Below, one piece after another: positions 1 through 11,185 of a DNA stretch of 64,000 nt. The stretch is from assembly GCF_964340395.1 (NCBI RefSeq), contig NC_135549.1:3418501-3482500 (forward strand), written 5' to 3'. The notes under the pieces are model-generated. The model did no database searches. It worked only from the letters and a program-made list of their open reading frames with translations, and was not told the DNA's origin. How positions within the stretch are numbered: the stretch's first letter is position 1; the number at the start of each line of letters is the position of its first letter. Position numbers and translations under genes: made by a program. Source of the DNA: Glandiceps talaboti. Taxonomy: Eukaryota > Hemichordata > Enteropneusta > Spengelidae.

Positions 1-659
1 ACTCTAAAATTGCTTGAATAAATTGCAAATACCTAAAATATCAGCAGTCCTTGAGAATTCGATCTACACAACTAGGTTCAGTTTTTTATCACAAAATCTT
101 CAAAGTAAGTGTACACATACATTTGAGTACAAGTTGATATGATCGGTGACTCCATACTGTATATTGTTTGTACTGGGATACATATCATCCGACAAAATTT
201 TGATTTTTATCGTCTGCTTCAAATTCTCCAATGACAACGCGATGTACGTACTTCCGGGTCCCAGTGCATGACACATGCCAAATTCAAACGATAATGATAC
301 TGAATATAGTTGGGGATATAGTTGCAGTCACGATATCATCCATTGGTAAAGGATTATTAATAAATTAACCAGAATTCCTCAGAGGCGAGAAAGATGGCAA
401 CTTATACTGTGCGCGCGAGGCGAATAACGTTACGTTTCCAAGACACCTCAAGGAGAGATTAATTCTGGTGCCATTAACATACACTTGTTATATTATCATT
501 ATTGTTACTACTATTATTTTTAAAATTATTAATATATATTAATTATTATTGTTTTTATTATTATTACAAGTGAAGGGGTTTAATATTATGTAATACAGTA
601 AATGCAGTGCACGTGATTCATGTAAATGCTATTGCTGCATTGTATTACATTCTAGTGAC
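1..659. other. intergenic, no gene seen
   Basis: AT-rich DNA with no convincing coding sequence on either strand. A short run rich in ATT/TTA lies at about 490-570. I see nothing else that can be supported. Confidence 0.5.
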
Positions 660-1105
660 TGTAACATTAGGTAAAATGCCTGTCTATCTGTCTGTCTGTC
701 TGTCCGAGTGTCTGTCCTTGATGCAAGTGATTTTGATATTGAACTTTACCTCTCAAACTACTGGAACTGAAATTTGGTTTTGATACTAAAAGTGATAGTC
801 TTTGAAACCATGACCACGCCCTTAGCAACAGTCAATGATACGTTTCTTACAATTATAACAGGGATGGTTAGGCAATTGAATAAACATTATTTTAAGATAT
901 GTAAATGTTATTAGCAACAAGACCACACTCATAGCAACATTAAATGACGGTGTATATTGCAGATATAACACCATGGTTGGATAGGCATGTGAATTAATAT
1001 TTTAAAAATGTATGCAAATATATCTAACAACAAGAGCACGTTATGAATTAAAGTGTACTGTCAACGTTGTGCTACAACGCCATTGGCGATTTTATTGTTC
1101 AATAC
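660..1105 (-). repeat. interspersed repeat, copy 1 (inverted relative to 4505-5440)
   Basis: Read on the minus strand this segment matches 4505 onward. Both start with a block around GCCAATGGCGTTGTAGCAC, then carry recurring GTGGTCTTGTTGCTA motifs. This copy ends in a (GTCT)n microsatellite at about 680-703. The motif spacing of roughly 105-130 bases suggests an internally tandem non-coding element. I see no transposase or polymerase. The family is not identified. Confidence 0.6.
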
Positions 1106-1684
1106 CTTTCCAACATTGTTGCTTTGAAGACGGTAATCAATCCTCTACATTGTGTATTTAAGACATTGCGTGCTAGTAAAATGTTTTGGCAATCGATATC
1201 AACATAAAAGTACATGGATTGTTTTGGATTTTTGTCTTGATATGATCATGTTGAGACTGACATGTGGCATTTATTCTGACTTTCAAGTCATCGATACTTT
1301 CCAGTCCGTTTCCAGTATAGATTCTGTTATTTACAAAGTATATATTTTGCTTAAATAGCTTTGTATATCAATATCAAATGTCAACAGAGTCAGTAACAAT
1401 TACTTTCTTTTTCTAGGGATATGGTTTCATATTCAATCTAAATGTAATTACCAAAGTCGCCTGAAGCAATGTCAGTCATCTAGATTGTAATATATCGGAT
1501 GTGTTACGTTCAGGAGGCCGTCCAATTTATTTGAAAGCATGAACTTATCAAAGCAAAACAATACCTGACATTTGACTGTATATCAATATGTTTTCCCTGT
1601 TGACATTTGCACAGGATACACACAGGATAACATGTATTGTGAGTGAGTATGTCTCTGAGATAGCCATTTTGACACAAGGTGGGT
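1106..1684. other. intergenic, no gene seen
   Basis: No ORF with coding character. A 68-codon open frame at 1152-1358 has no recognisable motif and no splice or start context that supports it. Confidence 0.4.
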
Positions 1685-1685
1685 C

Positions 1686-1718
<33 letters not shown>

Positions 1719-1732
1719 ATTCAAAGTCAATT

Positions 1733-1811
<79 letters not shown>
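1685..1811. repeat. (GATA)n microsatellite
   Basis: Two blocks of GATA repeats (about 1686-1715 and 1734-1811), separated by about 20 non-repeat bases. The Ser-Ile-Tyr-Leu-type ORF on the minus strand is only the translation of this repeat. Confidence 0.95.
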
Positions 1812-1814
1812 CAT

Positions 1815-2045
1815 TCAAATTCAATTTATACTAGTAGTGCTTGCTAACATTCACTGTGTACTAGTAGTAGGGAGTCGTCTTGGAAGTGCTTGCTAACATT
1901 CACTGTGTACTAGTAGTAGAAGGTACTTGCTAACATTCACATTCACTGTGTACTAGTAGTAGAGAGACATTTTAGAAGTACTTGCTAACATTCAAATTCA
2001 CTGTGTACTAGACGTTGAGAAGAGTTTTTGGAAGTACTTATCAAC
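1815..2045. repeat. degenerate minisatellite, about 50-60 bp unit
   Basis: Four diverged units share GCTTGCTAACATTCA, then CACTGTGTACTAG, with variable inserts such as extra copies of ACATTC. Units begin near 1840, 1887, 1926 and 1980. No coding role is visible. Confidence 0.75.
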
Positions 2046-2292
2046 GAAGCCGATGAATAAGATTCAGTGATTGTTTTTGGACTTTGCTTGTTCATTGTGA
2101 ACTATAAAAAAGTAATTATAACATATACATATTAGTAGAATTTTAGATTCATGTACGTCAGGCGAGGAAGTGGCTAGGGTATTTCTTTAACAAATCATGA
2201 CTGAAGGCAACTTCCAAATGTCAAATTGTAGGCTCCGGGCAGCAATCGTCGTCCGTCATATTCATATCATGTACGTGTATGCACTAAAGTGG

Positions 2293-2455
2293 AACACAAA
2301 CACAAACACAAACACAAACACACACACACACACACAAAACACAACACAAACACAAACACAAACACAAACACAAACACAAACACAAACACAAACACAAACA
2401 CAGACACAGACACAAACACAAACACAAACACAAACACAAACACAAACACAAACAC
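2293..2455. repeat. (ACAAAC)n hexanucleotide microsatellite
   Basis: A long run of ACAAAC with a short (AC)n interruption at about 2318-2336 and two ACAGAC variants near 2400. The Gln-Thr ORF on the plus strand and the Val-Phe ORF on the minus strand are artefacts of it. Confidence 0.95.
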
Positions 2456-4180
2456 AATGATATGAAGACTATGGGAATATGTGTTTGATTCTTTGATTTA
2501 TTTTAAATGTCAGAATTTTTTTGAAACCTTCACATGTGTAGGTGCACTGGATCGGAAACCTTTCATGAACACATTTTACTTGTAGAGGAATATCCTGAAC
2601 ACATAGTAACGAATTTTCTTCAAACGTTCGTGTTACGATGCATGAAATATCAATGGTACATGATATGAACGCTATGTAAAGTCGTGGACTTCACAGAGCT
2701 AAACTACGACATTGGTGCCATGATATTTCACGCAATTGACATTGCTTAATACGTATTAAATGCATATATGGCATTAACACATAATTGCAGATATTGTTTC
2801 ATGTTTCTGTTGAGCAGGAAATCGAAGTCGTCAGAAAATGTACTGTTAATGTTTCACAATCGAAGTAAAATGAACATAGAACACCAACGGCACAAATAGA
2901 CGAGCTGAGTAAACATGGATAGAACGTCTTAGTCCACCGTTTCTCCTATTTTTCTGTTACCTACACCCAGAGGGCTAACACAGTGATCCCTTAACATTTC
3001 TTTTTTCACTGTAGACCTCGTCGCCGAGTAGTTTGTATTCACTGTCGGATCAGAAATTAAATGCATGGGTTTTTGCGTCAATGAAGATGTTTTATCAAAA
3101 TATGGGTTTTCAATTATGTAACTGAATTTACTTCGTTCTAAAGTGATATGATTGAAAGTCACGACATTTTACGAGCGCGCGAACCACTTCAAAGATTTCA
3201 ACGAAGAGCCGCGTCAGAAAAGCAGCAAGACTGAGGACAGGAACATAAATTATATACATATAAACAAGACTCTTATCTGATACTTCACAGTCGTCGTAAT
3301 ACAAGTAATATTTTCCGTTCAAAAATTAATATATAGAATGAAATGTTAGATGGCGCCATAAAGTCACATTGACACTACCATTTTACGAAGACCGATGGCA
3401 AAATCAAGGAATTCAGCCGGGGGCATTATGAAATACAGAATGTATTTCTAAAAACACGTGTATGAAATATTTTTGAAATTGCCCGGAAGAGGAATAGATG
3501 TGTTGATATAAAGTGAATGAATACAAGGTATTTGCATCCGTGTTAAGAATTCTTCCAAACCTCCCCAGGCAGTAAACAACTAATATGCCATATGTCCTTG
3601 ACATTATCTATCTATCGGTAATTAAAAGGGATAAGGGAGCCGTCAGTATTAAACAGCCTGGGGCATTGGAGGAACTGGAGAGTCAGTCGAACATTCATCA
3701 TACACAAGGCGGGTCGCTACAAATATGAGGAAAAGAAGAAAGCATGAAAAAATGTTTTGAGTAAATTTGCTATTTATGTTACAGTAACTCTAAATAAGCA
3801 CCTACGGAAGTGAAATATGAAAAAGCTCCTACCTAGGGATATCCCCTCCCACACCCTCCCTCATTCATGTGCAGTTGCTACAATATGCCAGTTATTATCA
3901 ACATTAACCAGATCATTGGCGTTCACGATCGTGTTGTCGTTCAGTATAACTTATAAGCACAGACATATGTGCTGAATTTTCATTAAAATACTCTAGTAGC
4001 CTGAGAATTGGATGGCTGTAAAGGCATTATATCCGGCTGCCAAATAAAGATATGGTTTACATGTATACACATACATTGCAGAATAACTTAACTCAACTAT
4101 TGAAAGCAGTGTACAGAGTGTTTAACTACAAGGCAAGTGGATGATACTTTGTATTATTCTGTGGCACACATACATTTTAT
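2456..4180. other. intergenic, no gene supported
   Basis: Several short open frames (2929-3162, 3128-3322 and 3413-3604, all minus) have no recognisable motif, no conserved-looking composition and no paired splice signals. I treat the stretch as non-coding. Confidence 0.45.
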
Positions 4181-4510
4181 TACCATGGGATTAATTTTCA
4201 TTTCATGAGAGTAGTTTTTTTAACATGGGAGTAGTTTTTTTAGTTTTTACCATGGGAGTTGTTTTTATTTCATGGGAGTATTTTTTACAATGGAAGTCGG
4301 TTTTCGTTTTTAGTTTTACTTAAAAAAAGTACTCCCATGGTAAAAAACTACTCCCATGGTAAAAACAAATACTCCCATGAAATAAAAACTACTCCCATGA
4401 TGAAAAAAAATGCTCCCATGATAAAACTATAAAACTCCCATGGTGAAATAAGTACTCACATGAAATAAAAACTACTCCAATGGTAAAAGAAATTACTTCC
4501 GTTGTAAATA
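4181..4510. repeat. foldback array of a ~20-bp unit (large interrupted hairpin)
   Basis: The right arm (about 4325-4510) has some nine tandem units of about 20 bases around ACTCCCATGGTAAAAA. The left arm (about 4181-4316) carries the same unit in reverse complement (CATGGGAGTAGTTTTT). The two arms therefore form a tandem array folded on itself, with a short spacer near 4317-4324. The array directly abuts the repeat copy that starts near 4505. Confidence 0.85.
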
Positions 4511-5440
4511 AAAGCGCCAATGGCGTTGTAGCACAACTGTTGACAATGCACTTTAATTTTCCGTAATAATAACTTGCTCTTGTTGCTAGACATATTTACA
4601 TACATTTTTTGAATATTTATTCACATGCCTCCCCATCCAAGGTGTTATATCTGCAATATACATCATCAATTGATGTTGCTATGGGTGTGGTCTTGTTGTT
4701 AGGCATATCTACATACAATTTTGCCATGTTCATTCATCCCTCCATCAGTGTTATTTTGGCATTATACGTCATTGTTTACCTGTTCCTATTGGCGTGGTCT
4801 TGTTGCTAACGGTGTTTACATATATTCATATACACTTGTTACATGATGTTGAGTACCCCATAAAACCTTAAATCGTTTAATTTCTGTACCCTCCTATCAG
4901 CCTAAATATTCCTAACAGCCATTTCACCAAACAATCATTAATTTGTATATCGCTAATGGGATCATCAGTAATCTGTATCACTTGATCTGTACATCCCCAG
5001 AAACATCCCTGTGAAATGTCAGCCAAATAAGCCAAGTACTTTTGGAATTACATATTTTTGACCAAAATGGCACACTTTTATTTCTAATTTGCACATCCCT
5101 GATGGGACCATCTGACATGTCATAAACAATTCCCAGTCAACACATCTATAAGAGCGTTCCTGTCAAATTTCAGACCAATCTGCCCTGTAGTTTTTAGTTT
5201 AAGTTTTTTTACTAAAACTTACATTTCTTGACCCAAATCACACATTTTGATCTTGATTTTGATCTGAACAATTTCCCAACTAGACACCCCAAGGTAATAT
5301 ACCCGTAAAATATCATGGCAATCAGTCCAGTAGTTTTTGACTTTAAGTTGTTTACACACACACACATACACACACAGACAGACACTTTGCGATGCCTATA
5401 GCACTACTGAACCTTATCAGTTCAGTTGTGCTTAAAAGCT
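4505..5440 (+). repeat. interspersed repeat, copy 2
   Basis: It begins with GCCAATGGCGTTGTAGCAC, the inverted counterpart of the end of the 660-1105 copy. Three internal copies of a TCTTGTTGCTA-containing block lie near 4571, 4691 and 4796. The element continues past a block ending CAACTAGACACC and ends at a (CA)n/(GACA)n microsatellite near 5348-5385 followed by TTGCGATGCCTATAGCAC. No ORF of a mobile-element protein is present. Termini resembling this, with a microsatellite tail, are known in several non-autonomous element classes; the class here is unknown. Confidence 0.6.
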
Positions 5441-5603
5441 ATCTCATTTCCGGTTCCATTACATTGAGTCATCCCGCTGAAGGAATTGCTAGAAGGGAGC
5501 CGTATTTAATATACCTTTGGCCACTATAAATGCTGAGTGAAGCAATTGCTAATATCACAGCGATCACTCACGACAGCAATTTTCTTTTTTTTCTTTAAAT
5601 CAG

Positions 5604-5962
5604 TCGGAATACTGAGCAATGAATATGATGAAATTGGGGCCAAAATTAGGAAAAATAGCCAAGCGGATAATAGAGAACACACTTTAAGTAATAACTTTTC
5701 AATGTATATTAAGGAAAAAAACATCAGCACTTTGGCAGCAGGGACTTTTAAGAATTTGGAACTACGATTGTCATCATTGCAACCCACTGCTTATGTTTGC
5801 ATTACATACTTTAGCATGCATGACCACTCTCTTCATATAGCCAATAATGCTACTGTTGGTGTGATTGATGTTGTCGCAGAAAATAATGTACCAATTATAG
5901 AGTCATCTTACCATTTTGACCCCAATGCTTATCACAACCCGATGAAAAGTTTATCTGTTTAC
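5604..5962 (+). CDS. candidate isolated exon, unrecognised (extracellular-looking)
   Basis: A 119-codon open stretch follows a strong pyrimidine tract and CAG acceptor (CAG at 5601-5603) and ends at a possible GTATGC donor at 5963. The exon would start in phase 1 and end in phase 0. The peptide has three N-glycosylation sequons (NFS, NIS, NAT), alternating hydrophobic residues and few low-complexity runs, so it could be a beta-rich extracellular domain. I do not recognise the family. No partner exons were found within a few kilobases. It may be a stranded exon, part of a decayed gene or chance. Confidence 0.3.
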
Positions 5963-6439
5963 GTATGCCTGTTGACATTATGGGTTCCTATTTGAACTCG
6001 GGTTGCCTCAGGCCTAATACTTACGACAGTGTAGAGGCTAATAATGTCACCTAAAATGCTAACTAGTGTGATGTATCCTAAAGCCAAGGATAACCTATTT
6101 ATCCTTGGCTTTTTAGGTCATTTTACATGCCAATCCGTAAAATCTGCTCTTAAGCAGGGGCCTATCAATCATCTGGGGGACCACTCGTCCGATTTAACAA
6201 TAGAAATTAATCAAGCTATGTAGTCTATATCTTTGTTGACACTAATCGTAAACGCCATCGCTCCTTATAACATTTGCTGTCCAGAATAGTCACGACATTC
6301 ATTCATAGAGACATAACACAAGCATAATATATTACTTTAAGTGATAATTTCCGTGCTATATTTGTACGGTATGTTTTCTACATCCAATACAGTGCCTGCA
6401 CTCCAACCTGAATAATCATTGCAGTATTGCATATAGTCA

Positions 6440-6649
6440 TTACAGTATTGCATTTTCGAATATTGGCAGACATTCTACGCCATAGTACGTACGTCCAGTG
6501 TCTACATCAAATTTTAAGATGTGGTGTATGATACGCTCAAACTTCAATGATTCTTCATCCAAATTAGATGGTACTCTGCCGTGATAGTAGTCCTGCTTGC
6601 ATACGGAGTAAGTCGTCCCTTCGGAAACGCGTACACCGTCTGCGAGCAT
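6440..6649 (-). other. open frame with coding-like composition, unrecognised
   Basis: A 69-residue minus-strand open frame with balanced composition, charged and aromatic residues and no repeats. It looks more like real coding sequence than most frames here and could be a remnant of a mobile-element protein. I cannot name a family and see no clear splice sites. Confidence 0.2.
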
Positions 6650-6822
6650 GCCTACCGTAAAAGTGACTCTTCAGAATCGCAATATCACAATTTACGACCT
6701 GTTTTCTTAGTCGGGGTCCAATGGATGTTTCGCATCTCGTCGGCCATCTAGGTCCGTGGAATCATAAAAAGGGCGTACTGTTTCAGATCACCCTCCGGAG
6801 AATATGGGTACGATGCCCCATT

Positions 6823-6941
<119 letters not shown>

Positions 6942-6972
6942 AGGACCGTGTGCAGTGTATGGATTAGGTGTC

Positions 6973-7065
6973 GTTGAAGGTATAGCTCTGGATTTATACG
7001 CTACGGGGTTTCGACACGACGTGTCAAAACCCCGTAGTGTAGAAATCCAGAGCTAGTTGAAGGTA
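6973..7065. mobile_element. 73-bp palindromic element flanked by 10-bp direct repeats
   Basis: Positions 6983-7055 form a near-perfect palindrome starting TAGCTCTGGATTT and ending AAATCCAGAGCTA, with about three mismatches over 36 pairs and almost no loop. It is flanked on both sides by the identical 10-mer GTTGAAGGTA (6973-6982 and 7056-7065). This is the expected signature of a transposition-type insertion with a 10-bp target-site duplication. Mutator-like and foldback elements make duplications of 8-11 bp, but the class cannot be assigned from a 73-bp element. Confidence 0.75.
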
Positions 7066-7299
7066 AAACCTCCCGGATTTCGGAAAAAAGGGGTTTTTGA
7101 AGTGATTTTCTTCCAGATTCAGTATACAAAAAAGGAGGGTTCTTTTTCATTGAAATATTAACTGGAAAAGGGGTACATATGAAATTTCGCTAACAAGCCG
7201 GGGTACCCACCCATCCATGATCGAGCGACTGCCATCGCTGGGGCGTCGGAGAGTCAGAATTGTACGGGGTGTTGGTCAACGAAAACACCCGTCGTGTAG

Positions 7300-7510
7300 A
7301 CTACTCGAACTGTCAATCCGTGTTGACGGCCCTTTGATGTGTGCTGTTTTAGAGTAAATTGTTGCAGAAAATCCCCAAATGCTAAGCTCTTATGACCAGG
7401 ATTCAGTATGTTTCGAACACCTCAATTGTGATCATAAGAGCTTAGCATTTGGTTGTTTTCTGCAACAATTTACTCTAAAACAGAAGACACCAATGGTTCC
7501 GTCAATGAGA
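7300..7510. mobile_element. hairpin-forming inverted repeat, MITE-like
   Basis: The left arm, about 7344-7397 (starting CTGTTTTAGAGTAAATTG), is nearly the exact reverse complement of the right arm, about 7429-7483. Weaker symmetry continues outward past TTGACGG on both sides. The loop is about 30 bases. The shape fits a MITE or other non-autonomous element; I could not define a clean target-site duplication. Confidence 0.6.
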
Positions 7511-7565
7511 GTTGATGCAGACACAAGTTGGTGTGGTTTCGACTGGAGTGTTTGTTTTGTCGCCT

Positions 7566-10410
7566 GGAACTGACGCATCTTTTGATGTGTACAATAAGAC
7601 AACTCTACTGTTTTTCTACTTGGATGAATGTTTAAAGTTTTGTTATTATACGTACAGTAGCAAACATTTTACAGAAATGTTAGGTTTTTGCAATTTATTG
7701 AAATACAAACACAGATTTGTGCATGTTGATACAATAAGATTGTCTTGTAAATTAAAAATACAAAATAAATACCAATTGATCATCCATCTGGCCAACCGAG
7801 TATAACTGATCCATGTGCGCAATCACTCTGTGCATATTGGAACTCGACTATTACTTTCAAAAACTATGTATCCGAGATTGCTGTCCTTCCTAGTGTATAT
7901 CATGATGGAATCACGATCGATCATGAAACCCGTGTATGTGCCTATTAAGGTTACGAAATAATGGGGCCCATTTCTCTCCCTATACGAAAGTATTAGATAG
8001 ATCTCGAACTTATTATATTATTGCCATTCTTACAACTCAAGCAATAATAACATCTATCTTGTGTGTAGAGTTTGTGAGTCCCTATATTGAAAGAAATAAT
8101 CTTACTTACACGTAATCTTAGTAGAACGTTTCTCTGCTGTAAATTACAAACGAGAAAATGTCCTATCAGACTGAGTTTCGATTTTGCAATGCAATTCGTT
8201 TAACCCGCTAACTTGACGAGAGGATTTTATGGCCGTCTCTTCTGTCGTCATCAGATTTTAATCAGTGAGAATGAGAATGCCATAAATGAAATTGATGAGA
8301 AGATTAACCATTTTCAGATAAGCCGGTGTCGTGGGTATTTCTACAACGATAAATAACTTAGGAGATAAACGTTTTAGTACCTTTAGTTTAATAATGAAAT
8401 AGACTTTCCAATATTAGCGACTTTTACATGTCTAGGCAACACAATAAATTGTTATCCACAAAGAGCTATGCCGTTAAATTTAGATATGTGAATATGACTA
8501 GACTGTGTTGAAAAAAGGAAATCGCTAATGGAAAGGTGAATGGTTCTACCGCGACCGTTAGGATTCAGTTGTACACCTGCATTCAAATATTCGTTATCGA
8601 TGAGTATGGAGGGAAGCATGAACTAGAAGTGTTTGGACCATTTCCTTATGCATCAACGGACCAGGTGATAACGATAGAATTGTCCAAATAAAAAAGGGAT
8701 AGTGAAAAGAAGTCATAATTCTTATCCTGATGCTTCGGGTATTTAATTTCATGCCACTACCATGAACATAACTCCAACAGCAATGTATTGCACAGGTGAT
8801 GTGACCGAACCAGCAATTTTACGGATGGAAGGTATATTTTGGGATCGTTTGAATGGAGAAAAATACAAGTTTAGTCCGAAGGCAGTTTTGGTTATAAGCG
8901 GATGGAGAATAACTCAGTCCTCTCAAGTGGAGGGGAAATGTTCATCAACAGTCAGGCATTGCATTGTGAAGGCATTGCTTGAACATTCGTTGATACGTAA
9001 CAAATCAATGTTAAAGCCCATATACTGTACAACTCCATCGTCAAACTGTACCCACATTCCTGATTCTATGCTCACCCTTTCTCACTCCGGAATTGTTAAC
9101 ATCTTGTGTTGGCCTTGAGGTGGTAAGCCTATGATTACAAAGTTCAAATCGGTTCTGACATTTGAACTGGCCTTAGCATGCCTAAACTCAGCAGTATCCA
9201 ACTGAACCAATGCGTGAGTGACTTGGTCACTTGGATTGTGTTTTGACAACTGCAGAATTTGTAAATTGTGAACAACTCGCATCAGCATTGATAAGTAGTT
9301 TGTACTAAGACTTGTAAGTGTAAAAGTTTTGTTTTCTCGAGAGAAACTAACGGTATTCCTTTATATAAATATAATAAAACTGAATGAATGAAATGAGAAA
9401 TGATAAAAGAAATGACTTCTAGATATAGACATATAGACATGAAATGACAACATCCTCAAGAGAATACATATTTTCATACCATATGTAATAATGGCTGTTT
9501 AATGTTTCGGATTTCAATGCATATGTACTGCATTAGCTTTTGTACAGTGTCATTACCTCTTCCGCATTAGCAGGAGTCCCTAGTTTATGTATGATGCGCG
9601 CTCCCGATTGTTTGGTAAGTGAAACTATCACGTTAACAGCGAGAGATCGTAATGACAAAGACTCATAACATGTAACATAATCGTTGAGATTGCAATTGTC
9701 GTAGTGATTTACATGGATCTACTTGTTGAGAAGGGTTTAAGTGAATGAGTGTAATGTATACTGTTGACTACTAATCCAATATATCCATCAGTCTGTCATT
9801 TTCCAAAGCACACGCGACATGGACGTTCTTTTTGTAAGTTTTAGAATGAAAAAAAAAGTATTCTACATGTCACGTTGTGATGAAGTATTGGATAAAATGT
9901 AAATAGTTCAGCCGATATATGCAGTCATGCAAAGAACGTAAATGTCATGAACACTTTCGTTAATGAGTTTCCATATACTAGTATATACAGACACTATATT
10001 GATAACAGTGTACACCAAAGCCCTCACAGCTGTAATGTCTCATCATATTTGGCATTCATTGAGGTAATATGTGGAATATTGCACCACGTATTTTGACCTG
10101 ATATACGATCACCTCATTCCATCAACTGTATCCACGAAATAAAATCATTTATATCCGACATGCACATATTGTAACAATAAATGTCACTTATATATCAACG
10201 CAGCTATCACACAAACTCTTCAAGTGGTCATCATGATTTGTCATGTTAAAACTTTGTCAACAAGTCACATATAAGACGGTTAGCACTGTACACAAATAAT
10301 GTACAATAGTTTGGGGAGTTTTCGTCGAGCTGTATACTACCATCATCAAACAAACCCTTTTTCGCGGTCATATGTTTAAAGTGTCTCAGATAGCTGTACG
10401 AAGTTTTATA
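7566..10410. other. intergenic, no gene supported
   Basis: Open frames at 7512-7805, 8762-9118 (plus) and 9082-9288 (minus) show no recognisable domain. The minus frame at 9082-9288 and in-frame sequence beyond its stop have coding-like composition and could be a decayed mobile-element protein, but I cannot name it. The stretch near 9345-9400 (ATAATAAAACTGAATGAATGAA) resembles the A-rich tail of a LINE. Confidence 0.4.
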
Positions 10411-10419
10411 TCACACGCC

Positions 10420-11180
10420 TTCCACCCGCTCAACCAAGCTTGGCAGCAACTATGACAGCCTCTTGGTCAGCTATATAATATGGCATAACCGTCAGTCAAC
10501 TTAGAAAAGTAGTCAGTACCAATCATGATGTACTTGTTACCATCATCAGTCACTGGTAAATGTCCAAGTACATTCTTTCCATGGGTTCACCGACATTATT
10601 GGTTTCCATAGCAGCTCTACATCCCCACCTCCTAGCACATAGGCTACGTGATTTACACCATCGTACAATATCATGTCGATATCTTGCCCAAAAATACCGT
10701 TGCCAGGATAGATGATCTCCAGTTGCTGATTCCCACTGACGACACAACAGTCCATTAACAATTTTAGTCTATCCAGTTAGAGCCAACAAAAGTACCACTT
10801 TCCACTGACACTTCTAGTCAACTTGGTCTGCATACATAAAGATGTTTCTTTCATCAGTATCATCTTCTGTAACACCTTAAGGTGTTATTATCATCTTCCT
10901 GTGCTGACCTTATCTCCTTATTTGCCCTTTCTTTGACCCAATCAATGTTCTGATCTGATGTAAATGTTCGATAGTTACTGGATTTTACTTGACTAAGAGC
11001 GTTTTGCGTAACATTTTGGCATGCATCACAGTAATTAGTATACTGGAGACATATCAAGGTGTGAGTGTGGTTCTTGTTGCTGTTGCCTGTTGAATTATCG
11101 TGCTTCCTTCTACTAGTCTGTTGACTGTCTTTCTGTTCAATACGGTCACAACGCTCCTTATATATATTGGCTGAAATTTG
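10420..11180 (-). mobile_element. decayed Ty3/Gypsy-type LTR retrotransposon, linker and integrase region
   Basis: The minus strand encodes, over several broken frames, the region between RNase H and integrase (about 11150-10860), then the end of an integrase zinc-binding segment with the W-C-K-S and L-C-A cysteine spacing (about 10680-10620). A V-G-E-P-M-E-R motif leads into the first catalytic Asp of the integrase core at about 10555-10580, followed by a D-D-G-N-K-Y and D-Y-F-S-K block to about 10480. Frameshifts near 10560 and 10460 and an in-frame stop near 10435 show that it is dead. No LTRs were seen. At its upstream side it abuts a plus-strand LINE remnant. Confidence 0.8.
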
Positions 11181-11185
11181 TACAA

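Noticed and set aside
2197-2460. 87-codon Gln-Thr-rich ORF
   Set aside because: It is the translation of the (ACAAAC)n microsatellite; the unique part before it is short and has no motif.
8762-9118. 118-codon plus-strand ORF
   Set aside because: No recognisable motif, many Ser/Thr/Cys from skewed composition, no splice context, and the minus strand there looks at least as coding-like.
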